A DNA stretch of 6,775 nucleotides from Thiodiazotropha sp037384445 (GTDB lineage Bacteria; Pseudomonadota; Gammaproteobacteria; Chromatiales; Chromatiaceae). The position numbers and the translations under genes were made by a program. A model generated the notes under the pieces. That model did not search any database and was not told the DNA's origin. It saw only the letters and a list, made by a program, of their open reading frames with translations. The first letter of the stretch is position 1. Each line of letters begins with the position of its first letter. Below, in pieces: positions 1 through 5,548 of the stretch. The stretch is taken from contig JARRNY010000137.1 in assembly GCA_037384445.1 (NCBI GenBank), forward strand, positions 1 to 6,775, in the 5' to 3' direction.

Positions 1-944
1 TGTTCCACCAGACACTTGATGAACTGCTCGGCGATCTTCTCCTGCACGAAGATACGGCCCGAGGCCATGCAGATCTGCCCCTGGTGCAGGAAGGCGCCCC
101 AGGCGGCGTTGCTGGCGGCCACTTCCGGATCGGCGTCGTCGAGCACGATGAGCGGGCTCTTGCCGCCGAGTTCCAGGGCCACCTTTTTCAGATGTCTGCC
201 GGCGGTCTCGGCCACCAGGCGGCCGGTGGCGGTGGAGCCGGTGAAGGCGATCATGCCGACTTCCGGTGCGCTGCAGAGTGCGTTGCCCGCCTCACCCGCG
301 CCGGGCAGAACCTGCAACACGCCTTCCGGCAGGCCTGCCGCACGGAAGGCCTCGGCAATGATATAGCCGCCGCTGACCGGCGTCTGCGGATCGGGTTTGA
401 GAATCACCGCATTGCCGGCGGCGAGTGCCGGCGCCACCGCGCGCATGGAGAGCACCAGGGGGAAGTTGAAGGGCGAGATCACGCCGACCACGCCAAGGGG
501 AATGCGCTTGGCATAGCTCAATCGGCCCGGGGCGGAGGGGAGCACCATGCCCTGGCTCTCCAGGCACATGCCTGAGGCGATGTTCAAGAGCTCTACCGCC
601 TCCCGCACTTCCAGCTGCCCTTTGGGCAGGATGGCCCCGGTTTCGCGCATGACCCAGGGGGCCAGCTCATCCAGGTGCGACTGCAGGGCGTCGGCGGCAC
701 GCCGGAAGATCTGGGCCCGCTCCCGGGGCGGCATGTCGGTCCAGCCCGGTTGAGCCGCGCTGGCCCTCGCGGCCGCCTGGGTGATGTCATCCCCATTGGC
801 CATGCCGGCTTCGACGAGCACTTCTCCGGTGGCCGGTTCTAACACCGGATAGCTGCCGCCCTGTGCCGGAGTCCAGCTGCCGGTAAAGATCTGTCCCGGC
901 CACTGGCTGGGGTCGAGTAGTTTTGCCAGGTCGTTCGATGGCAT
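1..944 (-). CDS. NAD(P)-dependent aromatic aldehyde dehydrogenase, benzaldehyde dehydrogenase-like (partial, N-terminal 314 residues)
   Basis: Oxidises an aldehyde to the carboxylic acid with NAD(P)+; cytoplasmic. The reading frame was translated on the minus strand from ATG at 944 and stays open to the window edge, so the C-terminal third (family length about 485-490 residues) is missing. Aldehyde dehydrogenase landmarks are in order: SPFNFP with the oxyanion Asn160, ILKPDPQTP with cofactor-binding Lys183, FTGSTATGR (234-242) in the Rossmann fold, ELGGKSP with general base Glu258, and GQICMASGR with nucleophile Cys292. The N-terminal TGSWTPAQGG and the HQGQICM segment resemble benzaldehyde dehydrogenases of the XylC group and 4-hydroxybenzaldehyde or vanillin dehydrogenases; which substrate is used cannot be settled here. 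The start is secure: AGGAGG lies 7 bases upstream. It is divergent from a XylR/DmpR-type activator and preceded by a -24/-12 element, which suggests aromatic-inducible sigma-54 expression. Confidence 0.93.
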   Translation of the reverse strand, partial: MPSNDLAKLLDPSQWPGQIFTGSWTPAQGGSYPVLEPATGEVLVEAGMANGDDITQAAARASAAQPGWTDMPPRERAQIFRRAADALQSHLDELAPWVMRETGAILPKGQLEVREAVELLNIASGMCLESQGMVLPSAPGRLSYAKRIPLGVVGVISPFNFPLVLSMRAVAPALAAGNAVILKPDPQTPVSGGYIIAEAFRAAGLPEGVLQVLPGAGEAGNALCSAPEVGMIAFTGSTATGRLVAETAGRHLKKVALELGGKSPLIVLDDADPEVAASNAAWGAFLHQGQICMASGRIFVQEKIAEQFIKCLVE

Positions 945-951
945 CGTGGCT

Positions 952-957
952 CCTCCT
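952..957 (-). promoter_or_regulatory. Ribosome binding site of the aldehyde dehydrogenase
   Basis: On the minus strand the sequence reads AGGAGG followed by a 7-base spacer and ATG at 944. This is a consensus Shine-Dalgarno site at good spacing and fixes the start codon of the dehydrogenase. Confidence 0.85.
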
Positions 958-1006
958 GATAACTCAGTGTTTTTTGTAGTGAAATGCAGATGACGGGCAA
1001 TGAAAT

Positions 1007-1022
1007 AGCATGCGCCATGCCA
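1007..1022 (-). promoter_or_regulatory. Candidate sigma-54 (-24/-12) promoter facing the aldehyde dehydrogenase
   Basis: Read on the minus strand the bases are TGGCAT-N5-ATGC followed by T. The sigma-54 consensus is TGGCAC-N5-TTGC, so eight of ten consensus positions match. The invariant GG (plus 1020-1021) and GC (plus 1008-1009) are separated by exactly 10 bases, the spacing the family requires. Transcription would begin near 996, leaving a leader of about 50 bases before ATG 944. The divergent gene encodes a sigma-54 activator, which makes the assignment coherent. No promoter was mapped experimentally; this is pattern matching plus context. Confidence 0.72.
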
Positions 1023-1065
1023 GCTTTTTCCTGGGCTTGGAATGGTGCGGTGCACAGTGCGCTAA

Positions 1066-1100
1066 ATATCAGTTAACTTGATATATTCAGCGAAACTTGA
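1066..1100. promoter_or_regulatory. Candidate upstream activator-binding region (inverted repeat plus direct repeat)
   Basis: An inverted repeat ATATCA-N7-TGATAT covers 1066-1084, and its centre contains the self-complementary AGTTAACT (1071-1078). The word AACTTGA occurs at 1075-1081 and again at 1094-1100, 19 bases apart, close to two helical turns. The region lies about 70-105 bases upstream of the predicted sigma-54 start, a plausible place for enhancer binding by the divergently encoded activator. It does not match the XylR/DmpR upstream-site consensus I remember (TTGATCAA-like arms), so the binding protein is inferred from position only. Confidence 0.4.
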
Positions 1101-1178
1101 GCTAACGAATTGTGCGATGCGGCATGGGATGGCTTCTGATAAAAAGTTAGATTTTCATGAATTATTCTGGTTGGGCTT

Positions 1179-1187
1179 TGCTATGAT
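1179..1187 (+). promoter_or_regulatory. Candidate extended -10 promoter of the sigma-54 activator gene
   Basis: The bases TGCTATGAT form an extended -10 element (TGn plus TATGAT, the hexamer at 1182-1187). No good -35 hexamer sits 16-18 bases upstream, as is common for extended -10 promoters. A start near 1194 would leave a leader of roughly 30 bases before ATG 1223. This suggests sigma-70 expression of the regulator, independent of the sigma-54 promoter it probably activates. The surrounding 1140-1200 stretch is AT-rich. Confidence 0.5.
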
Positions 1188-1222
1188 TTCATTATTTCGT
1201 AACTTTTTGTGATTAACCGATC

Positions 1223-3022
1223 ATGACCAAGCGCATATCCCTGGCCGAGGCTTCCCGGATGACGGGACGCATGCTCTCCGCCGACAAGGCCCGGCAGTTC
1301 GATGAGACGCCGCCTACACTGAGCGACTTGGCCGAGTACCTCTCGTTCTCGCCAGGCGATGGACGCATCTGGCTCAATGGTCAGCGCATGTTACTGATGC
1401 GCAGTTCCACGCTGGGCATCATGCGCAAGGAACTGGTCTCCAAGCTGGGTATGGAGCAGGCGCGTGGACTGCTCACCCGCATCGGCTATGCCACAGGGGT
1501 GCGTGATGCCGAGATGGTTCGCGAGCAGTGGCCCGAGGCGGACCTCACCGCCATGCTGCTGGCCGGTACCCGGCTGCATGCGTTGGAGGGTATGGTCTCG
1601 GTGGAACCGCTGCATCTGAACTTCGATACCGAGAAAGGGGAGTACCAAGGTGAGTTTCTGTGGCACAACTCGTATGAGGTCGAGGAGCATGTGGCGGCCT
1701 TCGGCTTGGGGGGAGAGTCGGCCTGCTGGAATCTGACCGGTTATGCCATCGGTTATGTCACGACACTCATCGGCAAGCTCATCATCTTCCGCGAAACCGA
1801 ATGCCGGGCGGCAGGCTGCAAGCACTGCCACGTCATCGGCAAGCCGGCGGAGGAGTGGCCCGATGTGGAACAGGATCTGCGCTATATCAACGCCGAGGGG
1901 TTTATCAGTACGGATGTCTACACCGGCCGCTCCGCTGCGCATGAGGAGGCGGGGACGTCGCTGCCGGATACCCCGTTTCCCGATGCGGAGAACCACCAGA
2001 TGGTCGGTGTCTCGGCCTCCTTCAATGCAGCCTGTCACATGCTGCGACGGGTGGCGCCGACCCGGGCAACCGTTCTCTTCACCGGCGAATCCGGCGTCGG
2101 CAAAGAGCTGTTCGCCTCCATGTTGCACGACATCAGCCCACGCAAGACGCAACCCTTCATCTCCATCAACTGCGCGGCGATTCCGGAGACGCTGGTGGAG
2201 TCGGAGCTGTTCGGTGTGGAGCGCGGGGCCTTCACCGGCGCCACCGTCTCGCGCCCTGGGCGTTTCGAGCGGGCCAACGGCGGCACCCTGTTCCTGGATG
2301 AGATCGCCACCCTCAGCCTGGTCTCCCAGGGCAAGTTGCTGCGAGCCCTGCAGGAGGGAGTCATCGAAAGGGTGGGCGGCACCAAGCCGATCAAGGTCGA
2401 TGTACGGGTGGTCGCCGCTACCAATCTCAATTTACGCGAGGAGGTGGCAGCGGGGCGTTTCCGTGAAGATCTCTACTTCCGCCTCAATGTCTACCCCATT
2501 CACCTGCCGCCGTTACGCGAGCGGCGTGACGACATCCCGCTGCTGTTGAGTTACTTCCTCTATCAATACAGTCAGCGCCACGGTCGCCGTGTCAGGGGCT
2601 TCACGACAAAGGCGGTGCGGGTGCTGCTGAGTTACCGCTACCCCGGTAACATCCGTGAGCTGCAGAACCTGGTGGAGCGGGGCGTGATCGCGGTGGAGGA
2701 TCATGGCCTGGTCGATATCGTGCATATCTTTCGCAACGAAGAGGTCTCCCTGGATGAGATCTATGCCCTGGGCAGCGACGGTGAATTGACCAGCCAGGGG
2801 GCGAGCGGGGAGTCATCAGGGGAGAAGAGCGCCTACCTGGACCTGCTGATCGACAGGGAGCAGGGGACACCCACCCTGACGCTGGAAGCGTTGGAGCGTA
2901 AAGTGATCGAGGAGGCCGTGGCCCATGCCCGGGGCAATCTGGCCAAGGCGGCGAGGATGCTCGGACTGTCACGGGCGCAGCTTGCCTATCGCCTGCAGAA
3001 GGCAGATCCGTCCGAGGAGTAG
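1223..3022 (+). CDS. Sigma-54-dependent transcriptional activator, XylR/DmpR/MopR family, aromatic-responsive
   Basis: Activates sigma-54 RNA polymerase by ATP hydrolysis when an aromatic effector binds its N-terminal domain. Residues about 35-215 form the XylR_N and V4R sensing module. Cys168, Glu191, Cys194 and Cys202 keep the spacing (23, 3, 8) of the zinc ligands I recall for MopR (C155, E178, C181, C189). His119 and Trp147 fall where MopR H106 and W134 contact the phenol hydroxyl. After a linker (about 212-258), the AAA+ domain shows GESGVGKE (Walker A, Lys294), GAFTGA (335-340) for sigma-54 contact, GGTLFLDE (Walker B, Asp359-Glu360), arginine-finger candidates Arg414 and Arg420, and sensor II in YPGNIREL (Arg478). 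A Fis-type HTH occupies about 571-593. The 599-residue length is somewhat above DmpR/XylR (about 565). ATG 1223 has no clear Shine-Dalgarno; Met13 (1259) is an alternative start. Likely target: the divergent aldehyde dehydrogenase operon. Confidence 0.95.
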   Translation: MTKRISLAEASRMTGRMLSADKARQFDETPPTLSDLAEYLSFSPGDGRIWLNGQRMLLMRSSTLGIMRKELVSKLGMEQARGLLTRIGYATGVRDAEMVREQWPEADLTAMLLAGTRLHALEGMVSVEPLHLNFDTEKGEYQGEFLWHNSYEVEEHVAAFGLGGESACWNLTGYAIGYVTTLIGKLIIFRETECRAAGCKHCHVIGKPAEEWPDVEQDLRYINAEGFISTDVYTGRSAAHEEAGTSLPDTPFPDAENHQMVGVSASFNAACHMLRRVAPTRATVLFTGESGVGKELFASMLHDISPRKTQPFISINCAAIPETLVESELFGVERGAFTGATVSRPGRFERANGGTLFLDEIATLSLVSQGKLLRALQEGVIERVGGTKPIKVDVRVVAATNLNLREEVAAGRFREDLYFRLNVYPIHLPPLRERRDDIPLLLSYFLYQYSQRHGRRVRGFTTKAVRVLLSYRYPGNIRELQNLVERGVIAVEDHGLVDIVHIFRNEEVSLDEIYALGSDGELTSQGASGESSGEKSAYLDLLIDREQGTPTLTLEALERKVIEEAVAHARGNLAKAARMLGLSRAQLAYRLQKADPSEE

Positions 3023-3026
3023 CGGG

Positions 3027-3052
3027 TGTCAATGTTCGTTGTCTCATTGACA
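3027..3052. repeat. Perfect 8-bp inverted repeat just after the activator gene
   Basis: TGTCAATG (3027-3034) and CATTGACA (3045-3052) are exact reverse complements around a 10-base spacer, beginning 4 bases after the activator stop codon. As RNA it would form an 8-bp, moderately AT-rich stem. No T-run follows on the plus strand, so it is a poor intrinsic terminator. It could instead be an operator: the same CATTGACA word recurs at 6766-6773, at the start of the MarR-family gene. Confidence 0.5.
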
Positions 3053-3193
3053 GATGGTGTCCGCGGGCACGTCCTAGACTTGTTTCCTCTGTGGCAACTC
3101 TCCCTGCCGAATGATTGCGCTAGCTGGCGCGGTCATGCGCGGGTCTCTTGCCGATCCCCATTCTTGGAATTGTCCCTTTACCTTTGTTGGGGC
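3053..3193. other. Non-coding stretch between activator and transporter genes
   Basis: Together with its flanks (3023-3321, about 299 bases) this is the only sizeable gap besides the divergent promoter. Frames open across it are short and have no recognisable protein character. GG...GC pairs resembling sigma-54 elements occur (for example around 3092-3107 and 3124-3137), but their spacing is off by one base, so they are not called. No tRNA or rRNA is seen. The useful signals are the inverted repeat at its left end and the TATAAT promoter and hairpins at its right end. Confidence 0.5.
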
Positions 3194-3220
3194 TTGCCAA
3201 AGTCGCGAATCGGCTATAAT
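3194..3220 (+). promoter_or_regulatory. Candidate sigma-70 promoter of the transporter gene
   Basis: A perfect TATAAT lies at 3215-3220. The best -35 hexamer is TTGCCA at 3194-3199, only 15 bases upstream, shorter than the preferred 17. A short inverted repeat, TTGG-N6-CCAA (3187-3200), overlaps this -35 and could be an operator half-turn. Transcription would start near 3227, giving a leader of about 95 bases. The short spacer may mean that the promoter is weak or needs an activator. Confidence 0.6.
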
Positions 3221-3239
3221 GTCAGGTAGGTTGATAAAG

Positions 3240-3284
3240 CGCGCTCTGCGCGGCAACCTGCCGGCGGTTTAAGATGGCGCCGGC
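3240..3284 (+). promoter_or_regulatory. Two GC-rich hairpins in the predicted transporter leader
   Basis: The first stem is CGCGC-TCT-GCGCG (3240-3252, 5 bp with a 3-base loop). The second is GCCGGCG (3260-3266) paired with CGCCGGC (3278-3284), a perfect 7-bp GC stem with an 11-base loop. Both lie between the TATAAT box and the transporter start. No T-run follows the second stem (the next bases are AT-mixed), so a classical attenuator is not supported. They could stabilise the mRNA, or the DNA could be a protein-binding palindrome. Confidence 0.42.
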
Positions 3285-3321
3285 CAAATATTATTAGAAA
3301 CTGAATTTGAGAGATGGAGAT

Positions 3322-4656
3322 ATGAATAACGACCCCCGCGAGTTGATCGATGGCTCCCCTATGTCTAAGTGGCAAGTGAGTGCCATCATCCTTTGTATTT
3401 TGCTGGTCTCTCTGGACGGTTTCGATGTGCTGTCGATCAGCTTTGCCGCGCCGGGTATTGCCCGGGAGTGGGGTATCGACCGGGCAGCGCTCGGTATTGT
3501 GCTCTCCATGGAGTTGATCGGCATGGGGGTGGGCGCCTTCCTTCTTGGCTACCTGGCCGACCGTTTCGGGCGCCGGCCGGTTATCCTGTTCAGTCTGGTC
3601 ATCATGTCTGCGGGCATGTACCTGGCCTCGATCGCCGCCAGCGTCTCGCTGTTGTCGGCGGTCCGTCTGGTGACCGGAGTCGGCATCGGCGGCATTCTCG
3701 CTTCGGTGAACGCCATGGCGGCCGAGTTTTCCAATGCGCGCTGGCGCAATCTCTCGGTTTCGCTGATGGCCGCGGGCTATCCCCTGGGCGTGATCATCGG
3801 TGGCTCCATCGCTTCGCTGTTGCTGGCAAGCTTCGACTGGCGCGCTGTCTTTCTCTTTGGTGCGATCCTCACACTGGTCTTTCTGCCCCTGGCCTGGCTG
3901 CTGATGCCGGAGTCGATCTCCTATCTGGTACACAAGCGGCCGGCGGGAGCGCTGTCGCGCATCAACCGATGCCTGAAACGAATGGGGCACGCGGCCATCG
4001 AAAGCCTACCCCCACCGCCCGCCGAACAGCCTGGTACCAGCATGGGGCGACTCTTTCGGCCGGATCTTATGCGTGTCACCCTGTTGCTCTCCCTGGCCTA
4101 CTTCGCCCATATCATGACCTTCTACTACATCATCAAGTGGATACCCAAACTGGTTGTCGATATGGGTTACACGCCCGCCCTCTCCGGCAGTGTGCTGGTG
4201 TGGGCCAACGTGGGGGGAATCTGCGGCGCGGTACTGCTGGGATTGTTGACCCGGCGTTTTCCGGTGCGCAGCCTGGTGATCGCTTCACTGTTGCTGGCGG
4301 CGGTGATGGTGACCATCTTCGGCACCGGGCAATCGAGCCTGACACAACTCTCCCTGGTCGCCGGTATCGCCGGTTTCTTCACCAATGCCGCTGTGGTCGG
4401 TATGTATGCCCTCTTCGCCCAGGCCTTTCCCACCGAGGTGCGTGCCGGTGGCACCGGTTTCGTGATCGGTGCAGGACGCGGCGGCGCGGTATTGGGGCCG
4501 GTCCTTGCGGGCTTTCTGTTCGAGAGCGGTCAGAGCAGTCTGCTGGGGGTCTCAGCGATCATGGCCACCGGCTCACTGATTGCCGCTGTTGCGCTGTTCG
4601 TGCTGCCGCAACGGCATGCGGTGGGAGAGCCGGCCAGTGCCATGGGCCGGCTTTGA
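3322..4656 (+). CDS. Major facilitator superfamily transporter, aromatic acid:H+ symporter (AAHS) type
   Basis: Inner-membrane proton symporter, probably for an aromatic or related carboxylic acid (BenK, PcaK and MucK belong to this family). The protein is 444 residues, normal for the family, with about twelve hydrophobic segments. Family signs: PMSKWQ before TM1; DGFD (32-35) in TM1, a hallmark of AAHS carriers; GYLADRFGRRPV (76-87), the MFS loop 2-3 motif; GYPLGVIIGG (152-161) in TM5; a hydrophilic central loop about 203-248; a shortened, eroded counterpart of the loop motif at 305-316 (LGLLTRRFPVR); and PTEVRAGGTGF (370-380) near TM11. ATG 3322 is preferred over TTG 3307 (five codons upstream) because the purine-rich run GAGAG ends 8 bases before it; GGAG at 3316-3319 is closer than ideal. 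The substrate cannot be told from sequence; neighbouring genes favour an aromatic acid. The gene 34 bases downstream is probably cotranscribed. Confidence 0.92.
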   Translation: MNNDPRELIDGSPMSKWQVSAIILCILLVSLDGFDVLSISFAAPGIAREWGIDRAALGIVLSMELIGMGVGAFLLGYLADRFGRRPVILFSLVIMSAGMYLASIAASVSLLSAVRLVTGVGIGGILASVNAMAAEFSNARWRNLSVSLMAAGYPLGVIIGGSIASLLLASFDWRAVFLFGAILTLVFLPLAWLLMPESISYLVHKRPAGALSRINRCLKRMGHAAIESLPPPPAEQPGTSMGRLFRPDLMRVTLLLSLAYFAHIMTFYYIIKWIPKLVVDMGYTPALSGSVLVWANVGGICGAVLLGLLTRRFPVRSLVIASLLLAAVMVTIFGTGQSSLTQLSLVAGIAGFFTNAAVVGMYALFAQAFPTEVRAGGTGFVIGAGRGGAVLGPVLAGFLFESGQSSLLGVSAIMATGSLIAAVALFVLPQRHAVGEPASAMGRL

Positions 4657-4690
4657 AGCTGCCCAAAAGTGACTCTCCACACACGGCCAT

Positions 4691-5548
4691 GTGCAAGCGT
4701 GCGTCATGCAATTGACCGATAGCCGCTCCAGTCTATTAGGCAGCGCTCTGGAGTCGTTCTATGGACGCCTCAGCCGAATCATGAGCGCCGCCGGTGCTGG
4801 CCTGTCCGGCAATGGCATACAGATGGTGTTGGAATCTCCTGTGGATGAGGTCGGGGGCAGACACCGGTTCGATAGTTCGGACCCGCAGAACCCCTCACGG
4901 ATGTCAGAAACGAGTGACTCTATGTCCGGGGTATCGGTTGTGGCTGGTGACAATCTGCTTCGGGATCTGTCGCTCAATCAGCCGCTGGATCTTTCGTCGG
5001 TGCGGCGACGTCAACGCGATAAGGCGCTGGCGTTGCTGCAAGATGAAGCGCTGCTCGAAGCGGCCTATAGTTTCAGCGTCGTTGCCTTGTCGGGACGCAC
5101 CGGAGAAGGCGCTCTCCGAGTGGGCGTAGAAACACTGCGGGTGCCGACGAACTGTCTGAAACAGAGGTATCAGGTCGCGCTCGGTTGTGGCGCCTGCACG
5201 CTGGGGCCGCTTTTTGCTGTCCGGGTGAGGCAGCTGCTTACTGAGAAGCGGGGCGCGTTGGCGCTGGCGCTGGAGGCCCTGGGCAATGAAATACTCTCGT
5301 CCCTCGGGCAACGAATGCACGCTGAGCTAGAGGCCGTCGTACGCAACCGGGGACTGATCCTGGGGCAACGGCTGGCGTGCAATGATTCGGAACTCGATCG
5401 CGCCTCCCGGGCTGCTCTGTTACGCCTGGTACGAGCGGGAGAGATCGGCATTACCCTACAGGGTGATAACCCGCGACAACCCCATCATTCGACTATCCAG
5501 TTATGCGCGGTCGGTCGTAAGCGGCCAAGGCTCTCTCTGTCTCGTTAG
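4691..5548 (+). CDS. Protein resembling a stand-alone methionine synthase (MetH) activation domain; function unknown
   Basis: Not recognised with certainty. From about residue 100 the order of motifs recalls small proteins related to the B12-dependent methionine synthase activation domain: RRRQRDKALALLQDEALLEAAY (about 105-126 region), VALGCGACTLGP (162-173), ALALEALGNEILSSLGQRMHAEL (190-212 region), GLILGQRL (221-228) and EIGITLQ (251-257). In that family the last two flank a SAM-binding PGY-type motif and a TES...P..S motif; here they read ACNDSELD and GDNPRQPHHST, so SAM binding looks eroded. The first 75 residues have no recognisable domain. No membrane segments or signal peptide. The start is uncertain: GTG 4691, ATG 4706, ATG 4901 and ATG 4922 are all in frame and none has a convincing Shine-Dalgarno; the last two would give the roughly 210 residues I would expect of such proteins. 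It follows the transporter by 34 bases, so cotranscription is likely. Its stop overlaps that of the convergent hydrolase. Confidence 0.6.
   Translation: MQACVMQLTDSRSSLLGSALESFYGRLSRIMSAAGAGLSGNGIQMVLESPVDEVGGRHRFDSSDPQNPSRMSETSDSMSGVSVVAGDNLLRDLSLNQPLDLSSVRRRQRDKALALLQDEALLEAAYSFSVVALSGRTGEGALRVGVETLRVPTNCLKQRYQVALGCGACTLGPLFAVRVRQLLTEKRGALALALEALGNEILSSLGQRMHAELEAVVRNRGLILGQRLACNDSELDRASRAALLRLVRAGEIGITLQGDNPRQPHHSTIQLCAVGRKRPRLSLSR

Noticed and set aside
84..575. Long open frame on the plus strand across the aldehyde dehydrogenase
   Set aside because: It is antisense to a frame carrying all four aldehyde dehydrogenase catalytic residues; its translation is Gly/His/Arg-rich with no domain character.
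1068..1082. IHF site between activator sites and the sigma-54 promoter
   Set aside because: On the minus strand TATCAA is present, but the TTR part of the consensus is not at the required distance.
1168..1181. Second -24/-12 element facing the activator (TGG...GC)
   Set aside because: GG and GC are separated by 9 bases, not 10, and the -24 half is a poor match; the extended -10 explains the region better.
1391..2152. 253-codon minus-strand open frame inside the activator gene
   Set aside because: Fully opposite the XylR_N and AAA+ coding sequence; typical shadow frame of GC-rich coding DNA.
3092..3107. Sigma-54 element in front of the transporter (TGGCAA...GC)
   Set aside because: Spacing between GG and GC is 11 bases, one too many for the strictly spaced sigma-54 promoter.
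3026..3229. Possible 67-residue small protein after the activator gene
   Set aside because: No ribosome site, overlaps the inverted repeat and the TATAAT box, and shows no recognisable protein pattern.
3214..3990. 258-codon minus-strand open frame over the transporter start
   Set aside because: Rich in Gln, Asp, Arg and His, no domain, and opposite the hydrophobic transporter; a shadow frame.
4644..4663. Intrinsic terminator after the transporter gene
   Set aside because: The GGGC...GCCC stem is imperfect and no T-run follows; readthrough into the next gene is more likely.
3369..4715. 448-codon plus-strand frame parallel to the transporter
   Set aside because: Alternate frame of the same DNA; it lacks membrane segments, while the overlapping frame has twelve and the MFS motifs.
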